Shown here in pieces: positions 52,118 through 59,695 of a DNA stretch of 64,000 nucleotides. Source of the stretch: JAABSQ01 sp964573705 (GTDB taxonomy: Bacteria; Desulfobacterota; Desulfobacteria; Desulfobacterales; Desulfococcaceae). The notes under the pieces are model-generated. The model was not told the origin of the DNA and made no database searches. It worked only from the letters and a program-made list of their open reading frames with translations. The DNA lies in assembly GCA_964573705.1 (NCBI GenBank), contig CAZNLT010000006.1, positions 1 through 64,000 of the forward strand. Direction: 5' to 3'. The translations under genes were made by a program, and so were the position numbers. Position 1 is the stretch's first letter, and each line of letters opens with the position of its first letter.

Positions 52118-53678
52118 TCATCCTTCATTGGGAATGATTAAATCCGAAGCAAACGCCCGAACCGGCTCCTCGCCTTTATGCCCGTACAGCAGAAAGCGGA
52201 GCCGGGGGAGGGCGTCGGGGGAGGGGGTTTCGATGTCGATGATGCCGAGGTTCATGCCGCCGAAGGGGTTCTTTTTGTGTCCGTGGATGCCCTTGACCAG
52301 TTGGACTTTACCGGACAGGGACCCGTCTTCTGTGAGGACCTGGTGATTCATCCGGATCAGCATTCGGGACCCGAGCTGGATAAAATACCCCGGGTAATGG
52401 GTGATGCCGCTGGAAATGAACTGGTGCAGCACCGGCCATTTCTTGTTCTACAGGATCTTGTGGACGCAGCCGATATGGATATCTCCGCTCAGCAGGACCA
52501 CCTGCTGAAAGGGGTGTTGGGTCTGATGCTCGTGCAGGATCTTTAGTACCCGGTCCCGGTCCCGAATATGGCCGCCGGAAGACCAGCGATCCGAAAAATC
52601 TTCTCCCGAGGGGGTCACCCGGGCGGCGATTTTGGCCGCCAGTTTGGGCAGATGGATGATCGGCACGCTCAACACGATGAAGAGGATTTTATGGTATTTG
52701 ATGAATAAACAGAAAATCTTTCAGGGTTTTTTCCTGTTCATCCGAAAAGAGCCGGGCATTTTCGCAGGCCCGTCGCTTGGAGCGGATGTCCATGACAAAG
52801 GCGGCGGTGTGGCCGGAGGTGAAATGGTAATGGAACTCCTCGGGCAGCGGGGCCTGGGGCGGGTGCAGGCGGGCAGCCTGGTAATCGAAATAGGACATGC
52901 GGGCTCCCTGAATGATCGAGCGCCACTCGGGCTGTTCATGGGCCGGATCGGACCCCCAGTTGTCGATGATGTCGTGGTCGTCCACGATGGGACAGCAGGG
53001 GAATTCCGCCTGAATCTCCTTCCATTCGGGGAGGTTCCAGAAATGGCGGTAGCGCCGGTGATACAATGAGCGCACCTCCTTGGGGGTGCAGTCGAGGATT
53101 CGTCTTCGGCCGGTCGGGGCGACATTGGAGAAGTACTCTTTGTCGAAGAGAGACAGTTTCTCAGGAAGGTCCGAGTACATCTGGTCGCCCATCATGAAGA
53201 CGAATTTGGTGTTGTGGTTCCGCAGGCATTTTTTGACCGCCCGCAGCATTTCCACGGAGGCCTTTTGTACCCGCCCTTTTCCATCGTAAGGCTGGTTGCA
53301 GCTCATCAGGGCGACGGAAAACGGCGAGGGGGTCGCTTGTGAATGTTCCGGGGCGGTTTCAAAGTTCCCGCGGACCACCACCGCATCATCCGAAGACCGG
53401 GTGATTCGGTATCGGTATCGGGTCAAGGGCCTGAGCCGGTCTTCCTCCCTTTGGTTTCCAGGAAGTTGAAAACTGGTGGTGTTGTCGTTTTCATTTTTTT
53501 CCGGGATGGCCACTGTTCGTTCTGCGATCCGGTTTTCGTCCTTACATGGCCACCACTCGATTCGATAGTTACCGGGCTGTTCGGTTCGCAACCAGATTCG
53601 AACCGCGTTCGGATCAATGGCGCCGACGGCGGCCATGTCCGTCAGCTCTCCGTTATTAAAATCGATCTCGGTGCTCAT
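52118..53678 (-). pseudogene. PhoD-like alkaline phosphatase/phosphodiesterase, disrupted by a frameshift and an amber stop
   Basis: From ATG 53678 the first frame gives 329 codons of a PhoD-type metallophosphatase: a fibronectin-like N-terminal domain (about 10-110), then FVFMMGDQMYSD and PIVDDHDIIDNWG, typical metal-binding motifs. At about 52690-52700 the frame shifts; the protein continues in the next frame as KILFIVLSVPIIHLPKLAA...LLSGDIHIGCVHKIL, meets an in-frame TAG at 52448-52450, and resumes in the same frame as NKKWPVLHQFISSGITHYPG to 52118. The total length is 3n+1. A start-to-frameshift fragment could be made but lacks the last metal motif (GDIHIG). Confidence 0.8.
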
Positions 53679-53773
53679 GGGATCCTTCCGTCGCGAATGG
53701 ATGTTTGTGGGTGCAACCGATTAACGCATCCTGTTTACCTTCTTTCGATGGCGAGACAAATACATAAAATACC

Positions 53774-54475
53774 CTAATATCGAAACCCGGTGTAGGTAAA
53801 ATAGAGTCCGATGCAGATCATCAGAACCGCGCCGATTTGATGGATTCTGGATCGATACTTCAGCCAGCCGAGGTCGGTGAGTTTGCCCACCAACAACAGG
53901 GCGGGGACCGTACCCACGCCGAAGGCGAGCATCAGCCCGAAGCCAGACCCGAGTGCAAGAACCGGATGGTCGACGGCCATTGTGGTTCGAACGACCGCCA
54001 AAAGGGCGGTGTAGACCGGGCCGCAGGGCAGAAGCCCCAGGAGCATCCCCAGGGGAAGGTACATGCCGGTCGATCGGGCGGTGGTTAAACCCCGAAACGC
54101 CCGGGAAAGAAATCCGCCGGCAGGGAGCGCATCCTTGAAAAACCGACCGATGGGAAGCCACCCGGCCATGATGACCCCCATACTGGTGATGGTCAACCCG
54201 GTGAGCACCATCACTCCTTTCTGAATGCCGGCGATATGGGTGACCACACCGGTAAAGGACCCGCTTAACCCCAGGATACCGCCCAAAAGCCCGTAGGTGA
54301 GAATCCGCCCGAAGTTATAGAGTATATGCGGCAAAAGCCGTTGCCGATCTTCAAGACCGAGACTCAGCGATACCACGATGGGACCGCACATGCCGATGCA
54401 ATGGCCGAACCCCACCGCAAAACCGGTGGACAGGAAGAATAAGGAGAGTGCAAAAAAATCAGTTTCGAACATCAA
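53774..54475 (-). CDS. SafE/TauE-like (DsbD-related) membrane protein
   Basis: A 233-residue membrane protein with about six hydrophobic segments. The N-terminal GFGHCIGMCGPIV is the hallmark of the sulfite exporter TauE/SafE (CcdA/DsbD-like) family found next to cytochrome oxidase maturation genes. A second cysteine-bearing segment, GLLPCGPVYTAL, is present, so Cys pairs for metal or thiol transfer are intact. It overlaps the preceding FixH-like gene by 17 bases. Probable role: copper or thiol handling in the envelope; the substrate is unknown. Confidence 0.83.
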   Translation of the reverse strand: MMFETDFFALSLFFLSTGFAVGFGHCIGMCGPIVVSLSLGLEDRQRLLPHILYNFGRILTYGLLGGILGLSGSFTGVVTHIAGIQKGVMVLTGLTITSMGVIMAGWLPIGRFFKDALPAGGFLSRAFRGLTTARSTGMYLPLGMLLGLLPCGPVYTALLAVVRTTMAVDHPVLALGSGFGLMLAFGVGTVPALLLVGKLTDLGWLKYRSRIHQIGAVLMICIGLYFTYTGFRY

Positions 54476-54965
54476 AGGCGTATACTACCTCCCCAAGGCC
54501 CGGCAAAACCACCCTGGCCTCCCAGGTGGGAATTCCGCTGGGGCATCTCACGATCACCCCTTCCCCGGCATAGATCTCCGGTCCGGCAGGTTCCAGATAG
54601 ACCCGGTTGAATCCCATTGTCATGGCCGGCATATCCAGGTCGATGTGCGGAGGATCGGAAAGCGAAAGATCTTTGAGTGTTACAGAGAAACGGAGATCCC
54701 GCATGGCCCGGACCGGTTTGGGGTGGATATCCAGGGTGACGGTTCCGCCGGCCAGCTTTTTGGTGCACGACCCCGTCTGAATATTGCAGTCGGCGGCGGA
54801 TGTATTGGAAGAATTCCCGACATTGTGATTCGGGCCTGAGCCCAGCTCAAAAATCAGCCATCCCGATCCCAGTAAAAGACCGACCAGGAGCATCGGCAAA
54901 TAAGCATGTTTTCGCCGAGCAGAAGTATCCTTTTCTGCCTGATTCTGATCTTGGGTGGGTTTCAA
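54459..54965 (-). CDS. FixH-like membrane-anchored protein
   Basis: A 168-residue protein starting at TTG 54965, which has GGAG five bases upstream; the open frame reaches 55205 but the extra part looks non-coding. One transmembrane segment (LPMLLVGLLLGSGWLIFEL) is followed by an exported domain with a Cys pair (CNIQTGSC) and the beta-rich sequence VTLDIHPKPVRAMRDLRFSVTL, DLDMPAMTMGFNRVYL, which matches the FixH/YtkA copper-binding-like fold with its Met-rich MPAMTMG. Overlap with the SafE-like gene suggests a joint role in copper delivery or metal stress. Confidence 0.68.
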   Translation of the reverse strand: MKPTQDQNQAEKDTSARRKHAYLPMLLVGLLLGSGWLIFELGSGPNHNVGNSSNTSAADCNIQTGSCTKKLAGGTVTLDIHPKPVRAMRDLRFSVTLKDLSLSDPPHIDLDMPAMTMGFNRVYLEPAGPEIYAGEGVIVRCPSGIPTWEARVVLPGLGEVVYAFDVRN

Positions 54966-55237
54966 GTATTCTCCAAAAAAATGCCGCCCCCCGTCATTCC
55001 GACCGACTTTCGCGCTTTCGGTTTCTTCATGGATGTTGCAGCTTCCGGACTCCTCTGTCAATGACAACCCGCTGATACCCACGAAACCGTCCCGAAAAAA
55101 GATTGCACAATCAGGAAGCCTTTGATATGGTCCGATCACATTTTGGAATGATTCACGGGATTTATAGCTACAGGCCTCACAAAACCCTGAGAAGAGGCTG
55201 TACATATCGCTGCTGGCGAGAATCTGAAAGCGAGATC

Positions 55238-56050
55238 ATGATGCAGGAGAGAAAATCGATCTGGTATGACCGGAGCAAACGGCTGGAACAGCTGGACGAC
55301 CATATCATTCAGCAGCGGAAGGCCCGGTTCGGCTCGGAGGAACTGGAGGAATCCAAAAAGGCGGAGCGGGTTCGCCGCCATTTCGATTCGGTGGCGGCTC
55401 GGTACGATCTCATGAACACCTTGCTGAGCCTGGGGATCCACTATGCCTGGAAGCGGTTCGCCATTCGGCATATGGGTTTGAAGCCCGGCGATCGGGTCCT
55501 GGACGTCTGCGGCGGCACCGGGGATCTTTCGATTTCCGCTCAAAAAAGGGTTGGGGAGGCCGGTCAAGTGGTACTCTATGATATCAACTGGCGGATGATG
55601 CAGGCCGGGAAATACAAACCGGTTCATCAGGCTTTACGGCGTAAAATAGAATTTGTTCAGGGGGATGCGGAGAAGATCGCGTTTCCCGACGAGACCTTTG
55701 ACGAGGTGATGGTCGGATTCGCCATTCGAAACATCACCCACATGGTCCGGGCTTTTCAGGAAATGTACCGGGTCCTCAAACCGGGCGGTGTGTTTATGTG
55801 TCTTGAATTTTCAAAGCCGGTCACGCCTTGGTTTCGTTGGCTGTATGATTTTTATTCGTTCAACATCATGCCCCATCTCGGAGATCTTCTGGTGGGCACT
55901 CGAAAGGCCTACACCTGTCTGCCGGAGACCATCCGTCTTTTCCTGATGCCGGAAGAGTTGTCGGACATCTTCAGACGGATCGGATACACCGATGTTCGGT
56001 TTAAACGATTGACCAACGGCATCGCGGTGGTCCACATTGCCAACAAATAG
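55238..56050 (+). CDS. ubiE: UbiE/MenG-type quinone C-methyltransferase
   Basis: SAM-dependent methyltransferase of 270 residues. RHFDSVAARYDLMNTLLSLGIHYAWKR and VLDVCGGTGDLSI (SAM motif I), FVQGDAEKIAFPDETFD and MVGFAIRNI are signatures of the UbiE family. The last step of menaquinone synthesis (demethylmenaquinone methylation) is the likely reaction in an anaerobe. The open frame starts at 55103, but ATG 55238 (MMQERKS) is more plausible: upstream residues look random. It opens a group with UbiA- and UbiG-type genes, although the UbiA gene is on the other strand. Confidence 0.88.
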   Translation: MMQERKSIWYDRSKRLEQLDDHIIQQRKARFGSEELEESKKAERVRRHFDSVAARYDLMNTLLSLGIHYAWKRFAIRHMGLKPGDRVLDVCGGTGDLSISAQKRVGEAGQVVLYDINWRMMQAGKYKPVHQALRRKIEFVQGDAEKIAFPDETFDEVMVGFAIRNITHMVRAFQEMYRVLKPGGVFMCLEFSKPVTPWFRWLYDFYSFNIMPHLGDLLVGTRKAYTCLPETIRLFLMPEELSDIFRRIGYTDVRFKRLTNGIAVVHIANK

Positions 56051-56063
56051 CCGCTGATAAGGT

Positions 56064-57017
56064 TCAGAAAAGCAGGGATGCGGTCACCAGACAGAAAAGC
56101 GTCAGCGGAAAATAACTGGCTTTATTGAAGACGGCCATGGCGTCCTCCGGATTCTGTCGGCGATAAAAAACCAGCGCCGGAATGATCAACAGGTAGATGC
56201 CCGCCGACGCTGTCGCCAGATAGGGGAAAAGCCCGAAGCGGGCTTGGGAGAGGTTCGGCAGAATGAGGCTCAGCACCAAGGCGCCGGTCAGAGTCACCAG
56301 AACGGCGAAACTGGAAAAATCGAGGCCGAAGCGTACCGGCACGGTTTGCGCATTGAGTCGCCGATCCTCGGACAGATCGGTGCAGTCGTTGGGGATGTTC
56401 TGGCCCCCGATCTCCCACAGAAAGAACATGAAAAAGAGGGTGGTCAGGTAGAGCGGAGAGGGCGAGGGATCGACGGCGAAAACGGCGGCGATCGGCCCGA
56501 GGGCTTTGACCACGCCGTTGATCAGGGTGCGAAAGGGGCTGACCTTCAGCAGAAGGCAATAGACCGCCTCCAGGATGCACCCGAGAATGAAGACGGCGGC
56601 ACAGACCGGATTCAAAATATAGGCCCCCATCAGGGCGACGGCGGCCCAGGAGAGAGACCAGAAAAGGCCCTCTCGAAAGCTGATCAACCCCTGGGCCAGA
56701 GGGTGCCGAACCAGAGCGGCGTCCAAGTCCGGGGCGTCGGCCTTGTTTAGAAAACTTTCCTGTTTCAGGCGTTCCCGGTCGACCCGATAATCGACCACAT
56801 CATTGAGGGCGTACACGGCGGTGTATCCGGCAAAGACCGTGAGCGTTCCCAGAAGAACGATGCCGAAGGGCGGAAACTCGCCCAGCCACATCAGAGCGGC
56901 AAAGCCGGGGGTGGTCATATCGATCACGCCATGGGGCGTTCGGGAAAGGGCCCAATACAATCGGAGTCGGGGGAAACCGGAAAGATCGGATGCTGATTTC
57001 AACACATTCTCCTGCAA
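56064..57017 (-). CDS. UbiA-family prenyltransferase
   Basis: A 317-residue membrane protein with eight to nine hydrophobic segments. The two Mg-prenyl diphosphate motifs are NDVVDYRVD and NDCTDLSED, the second being a variant of DxxxD. The N-terminal RTPHGVIDMTTPGFAALMWLG is distinctive. UbiA enzymes attach isoprenoid chains to aromatic rings in quinone, haem O or other lipids. The neighbouring methyltransferases suggest a menaquinone-type product, but this could equally be a MqnP-like or phospholipid enzyme. Its stop is 14 bases from the ubiE stop on the opposite strand. Confidence 0.85.
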   Translation of the reverse strand: MQENVLKSASDLSGFPRLRLYWALSRTPHGVIDMTTPGFAALMWLGEFPPFGIVLLGTLTVFAGYTAVYALNDVVDYRVDRERLKQESFLNKADAPDLDAALVRHPLAQGLISFREGLFWSLSWAAVALMGAYILNPVCAAVFILGCILEAVYCLLLKVSPFRTLINGVVKALGPIAAVFAVDPSPSPLYLTTLFFMFFLWEIGGQNIPNDCTDLSEDRRLNAQTVPVRFGLDFSSFAVLVTLTGALVLSLILPNLSQARFGLFPYLATASAGIYLLIIPALVFYRRQNPEDAMAVFNKASYFPLTLFCLVTASLLF

Positions 57018-57128
57018 AATAAAAGGAATCGGTTTAATTCACCGGAATCCCGGAGCCGAAGACGGATCGGCTGCCGGCGACGAACAGCGGCTTTGAGCAT
57101 CGTTTCGGCCAAACCTGAATGACATAGA

Positions 57129-57215
57129 GGCCACCCCGGGATCTTTTCCCGGGCCGGGAAGCTGTTTGAGCGACAGCGAGTTCTTGCCGGGCCGGGAAAA
57201 GATCCCGGGGTGGCC
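57129..57215. repeat. Long inverted repeat (33-bp arms) in the ubiA-ubiG gap
   Basis: Arms at 57129-57161 and 57183-57215 are reverse complements with two mismatches, the outer 24 bp being perfect, and enclose 21 bases with a further CTGT/ACAG pairing. The loop region TTTGAGCGACAGCGAGTT is close to a motif I recall at the tips of REP-like palindromes in many proteobacteria. No T-tract follows. The rest of 57018-57346 shows no gene. Confidence 0.75.
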
Positions 57216-57346
57216 GAAACGGTGATCATGGCCCCGAAAAGACTTCGTTAAATATACCGGGAGCGGCCCTTAGTCAAGGCGGAATGGTTCATCCAACGGG
57301 GCGATTTCGAACGGATATTCATAGAAACGGGAGATGGAAAGCAGCC

Positions 57347-58054
57347 ATGGACAATGGAATCAATATTGACCCGGCCGAGATCGAAAAATTCGGACGAATG
57401 GCCGCACACTGGTGGGACCCGGACGGAGAGTTGAAGCCGCTCCATGACATCAACCCCCTTCGGCTCGAGTATATCCGGTCCCGCACCGAATTAAACGGCG
57501 CCGAGGTGCTGGACGTCGGGTGCGGCGGCGGGCTGTTGAGCGAAGCCATGGCCGCCGCCGGCGCCCGGGTGACCGGCATCGACATGGGAAAAGAACCCTT
57601 GGCCGCGGCAGAGCTTCACCGACGGGAAGCCGGGCTCGACATTACCTACCGGCAGGCCACGGTGGAGGAAACGGTCGTTCAAGTACCCGGCCGTTTCGAT
57701 GTGGTGACCTGTATGGAACTGCTCGAACATGTTCCCCGTCCCGGTTCGGTGGTGGCGGCCTGTGGAGGACTGGTCAAACCCGGGGGCGATATCATCTTCG
57801 CCACTCTCAACCGAAATCCCAAATCTTTTGTGTTCGCCATTCTGGGGGCCGAGTATATCCTGGGCCTGCTGGAAAAAGGTACCCATCAATATGGGAAATT
57901 CGTCAAGCCCCGGGAGCTGGCGCAATGGGCCGAATCCGAAAACTTAACGGTTCAGGACGCCACCGGGCTTCATTACAACCCCTTCACTCGGAGCTATTCC
58001 CTGGGCGGGAACACCCACGTCAATTATCTGATGCATCTTTGGCGGTCGGCGTAA
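57347..58054 (+). CDS. ubiG: UbiG-type 3-demethylubiquinol O-methyltransferase homologue
   Basis: A 235-residue SAM-dependent methyltransferase. NIDPAEIEKFGRMAAHWWDPDGELKPLHDINPLRLEYI and VLDVGCGGGLLSEAMAAAGARVTGID are diagnostic of UbiG, and KGTHQYGKFVKP of its membrane-binding late region. UbiG makes the two O-methylations of ubiquinone, a quinone not expected in a sulfate reducer, so the acceptor here may differ. ATG 57347 is preferred over 57284 because it starts the conserved sequence and has GGAAAG seven bases before. Confidence 0.88.
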   Translation: MDNGINIDPAEIEKFGRMAAHWWDPDGELKPLHDINPLRLEYIRSRTELNGAEVLDVGCGGGLLSEAMAAAGARVTGIDMGKEPLAAAELHRREAGLDITYRQATVEETVVQVPGRFDVVTCMELLEHVPRPGSVVAACGGLVKPGGDIIFATLNRNPKSFVFAILGAEYILGLLEKGTHQYGKFVKPRELAQWAESENLTVQDATGLHYNPFTRSYSLGGNTHVNYLMHLWRSA

Positions 58055-58062
58055 GCTCCCCT

Positions 58063-58497
58063 CTATCCGTTCTTTTCCCGGGCCAGCACCGCCATCGTCA
58101 GCCGCGATACGCAGACCAGTCGGTCCGCCGGATCGGTGATGCGGATTTCCCAGAGCTGGGTGGTCCGGCCCACATGAAGCGGTTTGGCCACCCCGACGAC
58201 CCGGCCTTCCCGCATGGAGTGGATGTGATTGGCGTTGATTTCCAACCCCACGCAAAAGTGGGTTTCCGGGTTGACGCAGTGCAAGGCTCCGACACTTCCC
58301 ATGGTCTCGGCCAAAGCCACCGAGGCGCCGCCGTGGAGCATGCCGAAGGGTTGGTGGGTTCGATGGTCCACCGGCATGACCGCTTTCAGGAAGTCGGGGC
58401 CGGATTCTACGAATTGAATTCCCAATACTGCCACCATAGTCTGATCGGCCATTGCGTTGATGCGATCCAGGTCCGGTTCCACTGTCCAAAGAGTCAT
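58063..58497 (-). CDS. Hotdog-fold thioesterase (PaaI/YdiI family)
   Basis: A 144-residue acyl-CoA thioesterase of the hotdog fold. The catalytic helix reads HGGASVALAETMGSVGA, and GLEINANHIHSMREGRVVG plus a late ITDPADRLVCVSRLTMAVL match the family. The start is ATG 58497, with AGGAG close upstream; a longer frame from 58557 lacks a ribosome site. YdiI acts on DHNA-CoA in menaquinone synthesis, so a role beside the UbiE/UbiA/UbiG group is attractive but unproven; PaaI-like detoxification is the alternative. Confidence 0.85.
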   Translation of the reverse strand: MTLWTVEPDLDRINAMADQTMVAVLGIQFVESGPDFLKAVMPVDHRTHQPFGMLHGGASVALAETMGSVGALHCVNPETHFCVGLEINANHIHSMREGRVVGVAKPLHVGRTTQLWEIRITDPADRLVCVSRLTMAVLAREKNG

Positions 58498-58562
58498 TCC
58501 GCTCCTGTTCTCTGATGAAGTCAGTTTCCGATTCAATTCCAAGTCGTTCGGGTACATCCGAA

Positions 58563-58964
58563 TCAGTATCCGTAGTCCCCTTCAATAATATCGACCAGAC
58601 GATTGTCCTCAAACAGGAGGGTCTGGGTGAACCGGCTCGATCCGAAATTGTAAAACCATTCTTCAATGGTCACATGGATCACACAAGCGTCATGGGGCCC
58701 GTCGGGCCGATGTCTTCGGCGATAATACTCCCGGTCCTTCCACCCGAGATCCTCTCTATAGCTGCGGGAACGGCAATTCCGGATCAGTCGCTCTTCCTGC
58801 CGCTCCTCCACCCAGCTTGGTTCGCCGCAGTGGGCCAGGACTTCGGGCTTGGGGGTACCGACGTCGATGACTTTTCCCCTGCACCGCAGGGCCAGGGCGG
58901 TGTCTCCAAACAAGGGGAGGCAGATGAAAACCATAAGAATCGTTCCGCTGATGTATTTGTTCAT
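58563..58964 (-). CDS. Exported DUF2845 protein
   Basis: A 133-residue secreted protein with signal peptide (GTILMVFICLPLFGDTALA). The mature part LRCRGKVIDVGTPKPEVLAHCGEPSW is the DUF2845 signature, with a cysteine on each side of the SmpA/BamE-like turn. The C-terminal EEWFYNFGSSRFTQTLLFEDNRLV completes the BamE-like beta pattern. Function unknown. It shares organisation with the next gene, a divergent relative, and both are on the strand of fhs but transcribed before it. Confidence 0.82.
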   Translation of the reverse strand: MNKYISGTILMVFICLPLFGDTALALRCRGKVIDVGTPKPEVLAHCGEPSWVEERQEERLIRNCRSRSYREDLGWKDREYYRRRHRPDGPHDACVIHVTIEEWFYNFGSSRFTQTLLFEDNRLVDIIEGDYGY

Positions 58965-58996
58965 AACCAGTAGTCTCGTTTGCTGGTATGGTCGGT

Positions 58997-59446
58997 CTAT
59001 TCAGGTGAACAGGCGGAACCGCAGGGATCGCCGATTCCGATGGTGCGGAGCACACCGCTCTTGAAGGTCAGGTCATAGCAATAGGCTACGCCTTGCCGAT
59101 TCTTGATTCGTACGCGCAATTTTTCGATCTTTTCGGAATCGTAAACGACGCTGTTGAAACCCGGCCGCCATCCCAGTCCGTAATACCCTCCGTGATGGTG
59201 ATAACGGTGTCCATAGAAACCGAGGCGGGGGTAAAAATACGGATTATGCCCTCGGACCCCCTCTCGAACCGATCTGATCTTTTCGGCTGTCAAGAGTTCT
59301 CCGCATTCATTGCTCTCCAGCACCTCCCGTACCTCCGATGCGCTCTGATCTTCCATGATCAGTTCGTCTCCGCACCAAAGCGCGGAGACCGGCCCGGAAT
59401 ACAGGAGAATCGTGATCATCAGGCCGAGAGAACTTAGGGTTCGCAT
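58997..59446 (-). CDS. Exported DUF2845-like protein with His/Tyr-rich loop
   Basis: A 149-residue secreted protein (signal LGLMITILLYSGPVSA). The mature start LWCGDELIMEDQSASEVREVLESNECGE parallels the DUF2845 pattern of the downstream neighbour, and VRIKNRQGVAYCYDLTFKSGVLRTIGIGDPCG resembles its C-terminal strands. A His/Tyr/Gly-rich insertion (FYGHRYHHHGGYYGLGW) lies in the middle. The two genes, 32 bases apart, are probably an ancient tandem duplication. Function unknown. Confidence 0.72.
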   Translation of the reverse strand: MRTLSSLGLMITILLYSGPVSALWCGDELIMEDQSASEVREVLESNECGELLTAEKIRSVREGVRGHNPYFYPRLGFYGHRYHHHGGYYGLGWRPGFNSVVYDSEKIEKLRVRIKNRQGVAYCYDLTFKSGVLRTIGIGDPCGSACSPE

Positions 59447-59634
59447 CGATTTCCCTTCTGTTTCGACCGGCGCAACACCGGTCCATCTTTATATATATCG
59501 AGTTTTCAATCGAGGATTCCGGACGCCCGGGCGGGGATTCGCCCGACATCAACGGAGTCGATTATGAGCTCTTAGGACTAATAGTAAGGATGGATCGGGG
59601 CGGGGTCAAATGCACTTGCGATCAGACAAGAGGA

Positions 59635-59663
59635 AAGCCCGAAGGAGATGCTCCTTCGGGCTT
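59635..59663 (-). terminator. Hairpin terminator of fhs
   Basis: A perfect 13-bp stem (59635-59647 with 59651-59663) with a three-base loop lies 33 bases after the fhs stop. Read leftward it is followed by TCCTCTT, a weak pyrimidine tract. The gap 59447-59695 is otherwise empty and should hold the promoter of the DUF2845 pair. Confidence 0.75.
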
Positions 59664-59695
59664 GGTGCTGCACAGTTATGTGATCTGATGATGGA

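Noticed and set aside
52448..52450. TAG in the PhoD-like gene read as pyrrolysine
   Set aside because: The same gene has a separate frameshift, and pyrrolysine is essentially confined to methylamine enzymes and a few others; pseudogene decay is simpler.
57129..57215. Long inverted repeat as a transcription terminator or insertion-sequence ends
   Set aside because: No T-tract follows it, and no transposase gene or target duplication is present between or beside the arms.
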